Shown in pieces: positions 14,591 to 22,818 of a stretch of DNA of 40,829 nt (positions are counted from its first letter, which is position 1; the number at the start of each line of letters is the position of its first letter). The translations under genes and the position numbers were made by a program. The DNA comes from a bacterium (GTDB lineage: Bacteria; Acidobacteriota; Thermoanaerobaculia; Multivoradales; J023), in NCBI GenBank assembly GCA_024226315.1, contig JAAELT010000509.1:1-40829 (forward strand), read 5' to 3'. Below the pieces are notes generated by a model. That model searched no databases, was not told where the DNA came from, and saw only the letters and a program-made list of their open reading frames with translations.

Positions 14591-15928
14591 ATGTCCAGGC
14601 ACCGTCACCCGAACCTCGTCTCTCCGGACCGCCCCGGAGTCGATCGGCGGGACTTCCTGAAGTCGGCGGTGTTGGGTGTCGGCAGCCTGGCGCTGTCCTG
14701 CGCGCCCACGGGCAGGAAGGCCCCGGTCAGGCCGCCGAACGTCGTGCTGATCATGGCCGACGACATGGGCGTCGAAGCCCTCGGCTGCTACGGCGGCACC
14801 AGCTACGAGACACCGTTTCTCGACCGGCTGGCGGCGACCGGCGTCCGTTTCGGTCACTGTTATTCGCAGCCCGTCTGTACGCCGTCGCGGATCAAGATCA
14901 TGACCGGGCGCTACAACCACCGCAACTACGCGGGCTTCGGCAAGCTCGACGAGAACGAGGTCACGTTCGGCAACGTGCTGCGCCAGGCCGGCTACGCCAC
15001 CGGCATCGGCGGCAAGTGGCAGCTGGGCGCGGACCGGGAGCTGATCTCACAATTCGGCTTCGACGAGTACTGCCTGTGGTGGCTCGAGAACAAGTCGCCG
15101 CGCTACGGCAACGTCGGCGAGCTGATCCGCAACGGCGAGGTCCTGCCCGGCGGCAAGGGCGAATACGGGCCGGACGTGATCTCCGGTTTCTTGATCGATT
15201 TCATCGAGCAGCACAGGGAACGGCCCTTCTTCTGCTACTACCCGATGCTGCTGCCGCACGATCCGTTCGAGGCGACGCCGCGCAGCGCGCCGGAGGCCGA
15301 AGACCGTGCAGCGCTCTTCGGCGACATGGTGGTCTATCTCGACGAGATTGTCGGCCGGATCGTCGCCAAGTTGGACGAAGCGGGCCTGCGCGACGACACC
15401 TTGATTCTGTTCACGTCGGACAACGGGACGTCGCCGAAGATCACCTCGTCGACCACCTCGGGAGAGGTGAGGGGCGGCAAATACAGGATGACTGACACCG
15501 GCACGCACGTACCGCTGATCGCCAACTGGAGGGGGTTTTCGCCGCCGGGAGCGGTCTGTGACGATCTCGTCGACTTCAGCGACTTTCTGCCCACCCTGGC
15601 CGAGGCGACCGGAGCCGAGCCGCCGGCGGACCGCGTGATCGACGGCCGCTCGTTCCTGCCCCAGGTCCGGGGGCAGGCAGGCAAGCCGCGCGAATGGGTC
15701 TTCTGTCATTACCCGCGCCGCAGAGACGATCCGGAGAAAACCAGGGCCTACATCCGCGACAAGCGCTGGAAGCTCTACGACAACGGCAAGATGTACGACC
15801 TCAGCGTGGACCCCCTGGAGAGGTCGCCCTTTCGTGAGGGACACCGGGAGGATTCCGATGCGGCGCGGATCGCGAGGGCGCGCCTGCAGAGGGCCTACGA
15901 GGGCGTCGTCTCGTCGCAGGACTCGTAA
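14591..15928 (+). CDS. Tat-exported formylglycine-type sulfatase
   Basis: 445 residues. The ATG at 14591 is chosen because it places a twin-arginine signal (DRRDFLKSAVLGVGSLALSC, 18-37) near the N-terminus; the LALSC end could also be a lipobox. NVVLIMADDMG (50-60) supplies the first metal ligands. The active-site signature is CTPSR followed by IKIMTGRY (96-108), so Cys96 should be converted to formylglycine by a maturase encoded elsewhere. LPHDPF and SDNGTS supply further metal ligands. The usual GKWHLG motif reads GKWQLG (141-146), losing a conserved His. The likely substrate is a sulfate ester of a polysaccharide. The next gene starts 25 bp after its stop, consistent with an operon. Confidence 0.9.
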   Translation: MSRHRHPNLVSPDRPGVDRRDFLKSAVLGVGSLALSCAPTGRKAPVRPPNVVLIMADDMGVEALGCYGGTSYETPFLDRLAATGVRFGHCYSQPVCTPSRIKIMTGRYNHRNYAGFGKLDENEVTFGNVLRQAGYATGIGGKWQLGADRELISQFGFDEYCLWWLENKSPRYGNVGELIRNGEVLPGGKGEYGPDVISGFLIDFIEQHRERPFFCYYPMLLPHDPFEATPRSAPEAEDRAALFGDMVVYLDEIVGRIVAKLDEAGLRDDTLILFTSDNGTSPKITSSTTSGEVRGGKYRMTDTGTHVPLIANWRGFSPPGAVCDDLVDFSDFLPTLAEATGAEPPADRVIDGRSFLPQVRGQAGKPREWVFCHYPRRRDDPEKTRAYIRDKRWKLYDNGKMYDLSVDPLERSPFREGHREDSDAARIARARLQRAYEGVVSSQDS

Positions 15929-15953
15929 ATGATCAGCTCGAGGAATTCTTGAT

Positions 15954-17366
15954 TTGACCAGGTGCAATTTCGTGGGCTCGATCCGTCTGGCACGGCTGAG
16001 CTTTGCTCTGTTGAGCGCGGCCCTGCTGACCACGTACGGTTGCTCAGAGCCCGAGACGCCGCCTGAAGAAGCCCCTGCCGAGCCCCTCGGACACCCGGTG
16101 GTGGTGATCGGTGTCGACGGCATGGAATGGGACGTCGCCCTGCCGATGCTGGCCGCGGGCGAGCTTCCCAACATCGCCCGGCTCATGGAATCCGGGTCCT
16201 TCGGCAAGCTGGGGACGCTCCGGCCGACCTACTCGCCGGCGATCTGGAATTCGGTGGCGACGGGGAAGTCGCCGGACAAGCACGGCATCCCGCACTTTGC
16301 CGAGGGCAGGGGGAAGGAACGGCGTCTCTATACCAACATCGACCGCAAGACCAAGGCGCTGTGGAACATCTTCTCGGACCACGATCTCAAGGTCCACACC
16401 GTCGGTTGGTGGACGACCTTTCCCGTGGAGTCGATCAACGGCACGATGGTGGCGCAGACCAACACCGAGAAGCAGGTGTGGAAGGGCTCGATCGTGGCCG
16501 GGGTCGAAGGCCAGGTGTACCCCTCCGAATACCAGGACAAAGTGTTCGAGATCGTCGCCGACGTCGACGCCAATCTCGACGCCATCAGCCGGGAGATGTT
16601 CGGTGAGCTCGAGCACCCTCATTCCAGGCTCACCCGGCGACTCTGGGACAATACGCTCTGGGCCGTGCGCGCCGACACCATCTACTCGAGAGTGGCGCGC
16701 GAGCTGGCCGCCGAACCGTCGATGGACCTGATGCTGGTCTATTTCGGCGGCCCGGACGTGGTCAGCCATCGTTTCTGGCGTTACATGCATCCGGAAGAGT
16801 TCGACGATCCGCCGCCGGCCGAGGAGGTGGCGAACTTCTCGAACGTGATCCACGACTACTACGTGTGGGCGGATACGGCGATCGGCGACCTCCTGGCCGC
16901 GGTTCCCGAGCCGGCGAGCGTCATCGTAGTCTCGGACCACGGCATGCACGGCACCAATCAAACCAAGGTCTTCGTCCCGGAAGACGCCCCGATGAAAATC
17001 AACTCCGGTGCTCATGGAGACGCGCCGCCCGGCGTGATCATCGCCGCCGGGCGATATTTCAAAGATGTCTCGCCCTCGGCCCTGAGCTGGGACTCCCTGG
17101 TCGCCGACGACGTGACGACGATCGGCTCTGTCTACGATCTCACGCCGACGATCCTGGCGCTCAAGGGGATGGCGATCGGCTCCGACATGGATGGCGTGGT
17201 GCTCGAAACGCTCTTCGAGGAGGGCTTTCTGGCCGAGCATCCGCCGTCCTTCATCCGTTCCCACGACACCAGGGAGTGGCTCGCCGCCCGCCCGACCCAG
17301 CTTTTTGCCTCGGAAGTCGAGCAGGAGCGTCTCGAGCAGCTCAAGGCGCTGGGTTACCTGCCGTGA
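15954..17366 (+). CDS. Lipoprotein of the type I phosphodiesterase/alkaline-phosphatase superfamily
   Basis: 470 residues if the TTG at 15954 is used; GAGGA (15940-15944) precedes it. A GTG seven codons in is an alternative. The N-terminus ends in a lipobox with TTYGC (Cys30). VVVIGVDGMEWD (49-60) is the first metal site, and PTYSPAIWNSVATG (91-104) holds the expected Thr/Ser nucleophile. PDKHGIPHF follows it, and VSDHGMHG is the second metal site. The family cleaves phosphodiester or pyrophosphate bonds or transfers phospho-groups outside the cytoplasm. The protein ends LEQLKALGYLP, a tail shared by the three genes that follow. Its TGA overlaps the next GTG by 4 bases. Confidence 0.88.
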   Translation: MTRCNFVGSIRLARLSFALLSAALLTTYGCSEPETPPEEAPAEPLGHPVVVIGVDGMEWDVALPMLAAGELPNIARLMESGSFGKLGTLRPTYSPAIWNSVATGKSPDKHGIPHFAEGRGKERRLYTNIDRKTKALWNIFSDHDLKVHTVGWWTTFPVESINGTMVAQTNTEKQVWKGSIVAGVEGQVYPSEYQDKVFEIVADVDANLDAISREMFGELEHPHSRLTRRLWDNTLWAVRADTIYSRVARELAAEPSMDLMLVYFGGPDVVSHRFWRYMHPEEFDDPPPAEEVANFSNVIHDYYVWADTAIGDLLAAVPEPASVIVVSDHGMHGTNQTKVFVPEDAPMKINSGAHGDAPPGVIIAAGRYFKDVSPSALSWDSLVADDVTTIGSVYDLTPTILALKGMAIGSDMDGVVLETLFEEGFLAEHPPSFIRSHDTREWLAARPTQLFASEVEQERLEQLKALGYLP

Positions 17367-20098
17367 AGTCGAGCTCGCGCCGTCGGGCTCTGCTGCTGCC
17401 CGCCGTCACCCTGGCCGCGCTCGCCGGGGTCGGTCTCCTGGCCTGTTCAGGAGGCGGCTCTCGCCAGGTCGTGGCGGAGCGCCTGATCGAGGCCCCGAAC
17501 GACGAGATCCTGGATCTCGACGACCTTCTGGACGCCTCGCCAACTTTCGAGTGGGCGCTGGATCAGGCCGACGAGCTGGCTCGGTGGGAGACCGGCGAGA
17601 CGGGCGAATTGCATGGTGCCGGTAGCCGGCCGCGGGTGAGCCCGAGCTCGGGGCACGGCTTCATCCAGATGATTCGGGAAGTCGATTTCGAAGCCCACGA
17701 AGTGCACGCCCTGTCGGTGCGCGCCCCGAACCTACGGCAGGGTCGTCTGCGACTGTTCTGGGCCGGCGCGGGTGAGAAGTTCGCGCCCGAACGTCGCGTC
17801 CAGGCCGACGCCGGTACACGCGGGCCTGATGGAGAGATCGTCCTCGATCTCCGGTCGAGCCCCCAGTGGCGCGGCCGGATCGGGCGGCTGCGTCTGGATC
17901 TACCGAACGCCGAAGATCGGGCGATCGAGTTGGAGGTCATCTCCGGTCTGCGTTACGCCTTCGAGCCCCGGGTCCTGGGGGCGACCCTGCGGCGCAGTCT
18001 CAAAGTCGAGCTCGACCACGACGTGCGCAACGCCGTGTTGACGCCGCCCGGAGTGCCGGTGCAATGGACCTTCGAGAAGCCGACGCGCGGGCGGCTGAAG
18101 GTCGCCTACGGCGTCGCCGGCAGCGCCAATCCGCCGGTGAGCTTCCGGGTCACCCGGTCCGGGGGCGACGGCGAGCCGGTGGCGGTCTTCGAGGCCACGG
18201 TCGATCCCCGACAGCCGTCGGTGGCGGGCAGATGGCACGAGGCGACGGTGGAGCTGACGGCGCCGATCGAGGCGCTTTCCTTCGAAACCCACGCCGCCGC
18301 CGGCTACGAGCTGAGCGCCGGCATCCCGGCATGGGCCAACCCGGAGATCCTCCGGCCCGCCACCGATCCAGCCCCGCCCAACGTCATCCTGATTTCAGTC
18401 GACACGCTGCGGCCCGACCACCTGTCGCTCTACGGCTACGGTGAGCCGACCTCTCCCGAGCTCGATGCCTGGGCCGCCCGCCGCGCCGTCACGTTCTCCT
18501 CGGCGGTGGCGACCGCGCCGTGGACCCTGCCCTCGCACGTGTCGATCCTGAGCGGGCTCGACGCCCTCTCCCACGGCGTGAACTACGATCTGCCGGCGCC
18601 GCTCGAGCTGCGGATGCTGCCGGAGATGGTGAGGGCTGCGGGCTACACGACGCTGGGGGTCACCGGCGGCGGCTGGCTGCATCCTCGCAACGGCCTGCAT
18701 CAGGGATTCGACTCGTTCCGCTACTGGCACCGTGGCATGGGGGCGGAGAGCGAGATCGAAGAGGGCATGAACCGCGCTCTGGAGCTGATCGAGAGCCACG
18801 CGGAGCGACCCTTCTTCCTGTTTTTCCACACCTACGAGACCCACGATCCCTACCGCCGGCGCCCACCCTATGGCGAGCGCTGTCCGGCGGTGCCGGTTGC
18901 CGGTGAAGACGAAGTCGGCGAGGAGCTGATGTTCGGAGCCACCGGTCTGCCCCGTCAGGAGAGCGATGCCTTCCGGCTGTTCTACCGGTTCGTCAAGTGG
19001 CGGCCCGGCGAGCCGGTCGGCTCGGGGGGAGAGGTCTCCGAAGACGAGCTGGCCCTGATCGGCTGCCTCTACGACAGCAGCATAGCCTATGCCGACCGAC
19101 AGCTCGGGCGGCTTTTCCGGAAGGTCCGGGAGCTGGGGCTGGAATCCGACACGATCATCGTCCTGACCTCCGATCACGGGGAGTCGCTGGGCGAGGACGG
19201 GCTGGCCAAGCACGCCTATCTGACGGATACCAACCTGCTCGTGCCGCTGGTGATCGGCCTGCCCGACGGCAGCTCGGCGGGAGAGCTCGTCGATACCCAG
19301 GTGAGCACGGTCGACATCGTGCCGACGCTGCTCGACCTGCTCGGGCTCGACGGTGGCGCCCGCACCGACGGCCGGTCGCTGGTGCCGCTGCTCGACGGCG
19401 AAGATTCCCCGGGCACACGCGGTGCCTGGAGCTACGCCGGGGACTCGAACTTTGGCCTGTCGCTGCGCACCGATCGCTGGAAATACACCTTCGACGACAC
19501 GGCGTGGACGACCTCGGTGCGGCGCGAGGGCTTCTACCGCTTGCGGCCCGGCGTCGAAAAGCCCGAGGACACGGCCGAGAAGGACTTTGCCGGGCTGCGG
19601 CAGCAGCTCGCGGAGCACTTGGGGTCCAGATCGCATGGAATCCGCGTCCAGATCGAGAGCTCCGGCTGCAACAGCCTCGAGGGGAGCTTGCGGGGCCGGG
19701 CGGTCAAGGTCAACCGGATCAAGTCGGATTCCCTGACGCCGGCCGGCCTGAAGCGGCTCGGCAACGCCGAGGCCGGCTTTACCGCCAAGCCGGGCGAGAC
19801 CTTCAGCCTTCTGTTGGAAGGAGCTCTGGGCGAGCTGACGGTGAAGGCCGCGCTCGAGCCCTGCGCCGGCGGAAAGCGGCAGTCGTTCGACGCCAGGCTG
19901 CGGCTGGACGAGCTGCCCGAGGTCTGGTCGATGGTGCTCGAGAACGGCCAGTGGCGGGCGGACGAGGGGCACAGCGAAGGCATCGAGGCGCGGATCCTGC
20001 TCGAGCGCAGAGGGCCGATCGGGGCGAGCGGGGCAGAGCCCGAGGCGATGGATCTGGAGCTTCTCGAGCAGCTGCGCGCCCTGGGGTACGTACCGTGA
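17363..20098 (+). CDS. Sulfatase-like lipoprotein, paralog A (Thr nucleophile)
   Basis: 911 residues. It starts at the GTG at 17363, which overlaps the upstream TGA as GTGA; the longer open frame extending upstream is out of frame with and antagonistic to the phosphodiesterase gene. Signal peptide and lipobox end GLLACSGG (Cys28). Residues 35-335 form a beta-rich accessory region that looks like one or two carbohydrate-binding-type sandwiches. The catalytic domain begins PNVILISVDTLRPDHLSLYG near residue 340. The nucleophile motif is PWTLPSHVSILSG (Thr388), not C/S-x-P-x-R, so no formylglycine is expected. SDHGESLGEDG supplies later metal ligands. About 190 residues follow with an RWKYTFDDTAW motif, and the C-terminus is LLEQLRALGYVP. 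It is a hydrolase or transferase on a surface sulfate or phosphate ester (inference). Confidence 0.87.
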   Translation: MKSSSRRRALLLPAVTLAALAGVGLLACSGGGSRQVVAERLIEAPNDEILDLDDLLDASPTFEWALDQADELARWETGETGELHGAGSRPRVSPSSGHGFIQMIREVDFEAHEVHALSVRAPNLRQGRLRLFWAGAGEKFAPERRVQADAGTRGPDGEIVLDLRSSPQWRGRIGRLRLDLPNAEDRAIELEVISGLRYAFEPRVLGATLRRSLKVELDHDVRNAVLTPPGVPVQWTFEKPTRGRLKVAYGVAGSANPPVSFRVTRSGGDGEPVAVFEATVDPRQPSVAGRWHEATVELTAPIEALSFETHAAAGYELSAGIPAWANPEILRPATDPAPPNVILISVDTLRPDHLSLYGYGEPTSPELDAWAARRAVTFSSAVATAPWTLPSHVSILSGLDALSHGVNYDLPAPLELRMLPEMVRAAGYTTLGVTGGGWLHPRNGLHQGFDSFRYWHRGMGAESEIEEGMNRALELIESHAERPFFLFFHTYETHDPYRRRPPYGERCPAVPVAGEDEVGEELMFGATGLPRQESDAFRLFYRFVKWRPGEPVGSGGEVSEDELALIGCLYDSSIAYADRQLGRLFRKVRELGLESDTIIVLTSDHGESLGEDGLAKHAYLTDTNLLVPLVIGLPDGSSAGELVDTQVSTVDIVPTLLDLLGLDGGARTDGRSLVPLLDGEDSPGTRGAWSYAGDSNFGLSLRTDRWKYTFDDTAWTTSVRREGFYRLRPGVEKPEDTAEKDFAGLRQQLAEHLGSRSHGIRVQIESSGCNSLEGSLRGRAVKVNRIKSDSLTPAGLKRLGNAEAGFTAKPGETFSLLLEGALGELTVKAALEPCAGGKRQSFDARLRLDELPEVWSMVLENGQWRADEGHSEGIEARILLERRGPIGASGAEPEAMDLELLEQLRALGYVP

Positions 20099-22818
20099 CG
20101 CGATGGCTCGCGCTGGCTTTGTGCCTCGTGGTGGCCTGCGGCGACCCGGCCAGCAGGCGAGAGATCGCCGAGCGCCTCATCGAGGCCGAGCCGGCCGAGT
20201 TCTTCGACCGGCTCGCCCTGGTGGAGCGCGTTCCCGTCGAGACCTGGCGTTTCGAGAATCCAGGGGATCTTCGCCCGTGGCGGATGAAGGACTTCGATCG
20301 CAGTTTCGCGATCGAGGAGCGGGCGCTGGCGCTCGCCAGCTCGAAGCGGCATGCGCGCTTGATCAGAGACGTCGATTGGGACGCCGCCGCGGTCGACGCC
20401 GTCGAGCTGCGTGCCCGCGACTTCCGGGGTGGGCAGGTGCGGTTGTTCTGGGCGCGCGGTGAGGAGCGGTTGACGACGCGGCGCAGCCTCCTCGCGCGGG
20501 CGGAGGCCGGCGGGCGGTTCCTGTTCGACCTGGCCGGGCATCCCGCCTGGACCGGCGGGATCCGGCAGCTGGGCATCCAGGTCAGCTCACCGCCGGGCGA
20601 GCAGCGGCAGCTGGTGAGCGTTCAGGCGCTCGAATATCGGCCGGGAACCGAGAGCGTCGCTCAGGCGGTCCAGCGGGGTTGGAAGATCGATCTCGACCAC
20701 GAGGTGCGCTCGGGTCTGCTGGCGTTGCCCGGGATCCCCATCGACCGCAAGGTGACAGTGCCCGCGGCGGGCATTCTGCGCGTCGGTTACGGAGTCGACG
20801 CCAGGGCGAGGGGCCCGATCGAGCTCTCGGTGTCGGCGACGCCGGACCACGGCGATCCCGTCGAGCTGTTTTCGGCCAGGATCGATCCCGCGGAAGACCA
20901 GCAAGCCGGTCGCTGGCACGACCGTGAGATCGACCTGTCTCGCTTTGCCGGCGAGGAGGTGGCGATCCGGCTTCTGACCCGCACCGGGGCGGAAGAGGCC
21001 GATCTGCTCGGCGACCTGGCGTTCTGGTCGAACCCCTTGGTGACGCGGGAAGCTCGCGGGCCCGCCCGCCCAAACGTCGTGCTCATCTCGATCGACACCT
21101 TGCGGGCGGATCATCTCTCCCTCTACGGCTACGCGCGCGAGACCTCGCCCTTCCTCGACGCCTGGAGCGGAGAGAACGCGGCGGTGTTCGAGAACGCGGT
21201 CTCGACGTCTCCTTGGACCATCCCCTCCCACCTGTCGATCTTCACCGGCCTCGACGCCCTTCGCCACGGTGTCAACGACGCGGACCGGATCCCGGGATCG
21301 CATCGGATGATGGCCGAGATCCTGCGCGAGAAGGGCTACGACACCATGGCGATCACGGGCGGAGGATTCGTCCATCCCGAGAGGGGATTCGTACAGGGTT
21401 TCGACCGCTATCGCTATTGGCCGGTGGCCAAGAGCTCCGGCGAGCTCGAGAACGGCCTGGGGCATGCACTCGAATGGCTCGGCCAGGCCCGTGACCGGCC
21501 GTTCTTTCTCTTCTTCCACACCTTCGAGGTGCACTATCCTTACGATGCCCGTCAGCCGTTCTTCGATCGGCTCAGCGGCGGCGCCGAGGTTCCTGGCGAG
21601 AAGCTCCAGATGATCGCCGACGACAGGAAAGTGGGAGCGGGTTTCCTGCTGACCAAGCAGCTTCACTGGCTCGACCGCACGGCGCCCGGACGCAAGCGAC
21701 CGGTCGAGGGCGAGGATTTCCAGGCCGTCGTCGATCTCTACGACAGCGGGGTCGCCTTTACCGACGCGCAGTTGCGGCGCCTGCTGGGGCGGCTCGAGGA
21801 GCTCGAGCTGGATCGCTCGTCGATCATCGTGATCACGTCGGACCACGGCGAAGCGCTCGGGGACAAAGGGCTGTCGGGGCACGCCTACCTCTACGACTTC
21901 AATCTGATGGTGCCGCTAATCGTCGCCCTGCCCGACGGCCGCGGGAGCGGCGAGCGGATCGCGTCCCAGGTGCGTTCGATCGACCTGCTGCCGACGATCA
22001 CCGAGCTCCTCGGGCTGGGCGCGCCGGCGGACGTGGACGGCTCCTCCCTGGTGCCGCTGATCGAGGGACGGAGCAGCTCTCACCCACAGGAAGCCTGGAG
22101 CTATTCCGCGTTTTCCAACCAGGGGCTCTCCCTGCGCCTGGGCAATCGCATGAAGTACGTGTTCAACAACACCGCGTGGCCGCCGCTGCACGGCCGCGGC
22201 CAGCTCTACGATCTGCGCAGCGACCCGCTCGAGACCGACGACGTCGCCGAGCGGAGCGATCGCGCCGCCGCCTTGCGGCAGCGCGTGCAGGAGGCGGCCG
22301 GAACGGCGCGGGCGGTGCTCCGGGTGAGCTTCTCGAACTCCTGCGCCGCGACCCTGCGCGGCTCGATGCGCGGCGGCGCCGTGCAGATCAACACCGTCAA
22401 GTCCGCGGACCTGCCCGCGTCAGCGTTGACGTGGAACGGCGCGGCGGCGGAGTTCACGGTGGAGCCGGGCGAGACTTTCGACGTCTGGGTCGAGCGTTTC
22501 GATCGCGGCCGCTTCCTGGAGCTGGAAGGTGCGTTCGACGATGGCACCTCCGACGATGGCCTCGCCGACGATGACTTTCCGGAATGCTCGGGCTCGTTCA
22601 CCGAGCGTCTGGCGATCGACACTCCACAGGGGGGCTGGCGGCTGGCCCACGACGGCTCTACGTGGAGCCGGGCTGCCGTGGAGGCTCCCGAGCCCGCCGC
22701 GCCGCCCACCGGTCTCCTCGTCCATTGGCAGCGTGAATCCGGCGACGAAGCGGAGCATGCCTATGTGGAGAGCCCGGAGCTGCTGGAGCAGCTCAAAGCA
22801 CTGGGTTACGTGCCATGA
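20095..22818 (+). CDS. Sulfatase-like lipoprotein, paralog B (Thr nucleophile)
   Basis: 907 residues from the GTG at 20095, coupled to paralog A by a 4-base GTGA overlap. A very short signal peptide ends LVVACGD (lipobox, Cys15). It has the same architecture as paralog A: about 300 residues of beta-rich accessory region, then NVVLISIDTLRADHLSLYG, PWTIPSHLSIFTG (Thr375), SDHGEALGDKG and GHAYLYD, KYVFNNTAW, and a C-terminal region ending LLEQLKALGYVP. The CxPxR site of true sulfatases is absent. Compared with A it has an Asp-rich insert (FDDGTSDDGLADDDF) in the C-terminal region. Its metal ligands look intact, so it is probably active. The substrate is unknown. Confidence 0.87.
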   Translation: MTRWLALALCLVVACGDPASRREIAERLIEAEPAEFFDRLALVERVPVETWRFENPGDLRPWRMKDFDRSFAIEERALALASSKRHARLIRDVDWDAAAVDAVELRARDFRGGQVRLFWARGEERLTTRRSLLARAEAGGRFLFDLAGHPAWTGGIRQLGIQVSSPPGEQRQLVSVQALEYRPGTESVAQAVQRGWKIDLDHEVRSGLLALPGIPIDRKVTVPAAGILRVGYGVDARARGPIELSVSATPDHGDPVELFSARIDPAEDQQAGRWHDREIDLSRFAGEEVAIRLLTRTGAEEADLLGDLAFWSNPLVTREARGPARPNVVLISIDTLRADHLSLYGYARETSPFLDAWSGENAAVFENAVSTSPWTIPSHLSIFTGLDALRHGVNDADRIPGSHRMMAEILREKGYDTMAITGGGFVHPERGFVQGFDRYRYWPVAKSSGELENGLGHALEWLGQARDRPFFLFFHTFEVHYPYDARQPFFDRLSGGAEVPGEKLQMIADDRKVGAGFLLTKQLHWLDRTAPGRKRPVEGEDFQAVVDLYDSGVAFTDAQLRRLLGRLEELELDRSSIIVITSDHGEALGDKGLSGHAYLYDFNLMVPLIVALPDGRGSGERIASQVRSIDLLPTITELLGLGAPADVDGSSLVPLIEGRSSSHPQEAWSYSAFSNQGLSLRLGNRMKYVFNNTAWPPLHGRGQLYDLRSDPLETDDVAERSDRAAALRQRVQEAAGTARAVLRVSFSNSCAATLRGSMRGGAVQINTVKSADLPASALTWNGAAAEFTVEPGETFDVWVERFDRGRFLELEGAFDDGTSDDGLADDDFPECSGSFTERLAIDTPQGGWRLAHDGSTWSRAAVEAPEPAAPPTGLLVHWQRESGDEAEHAYVESPELLEQLKALGYVP

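Noticed and set aside
16865..17362. N-terminal extension of sulfatase-like paralog A
   Set aside because: It overlaps the phosphodiesterase gene in another frame; the GTG at 17363 gives a proper lipoprotein signal.
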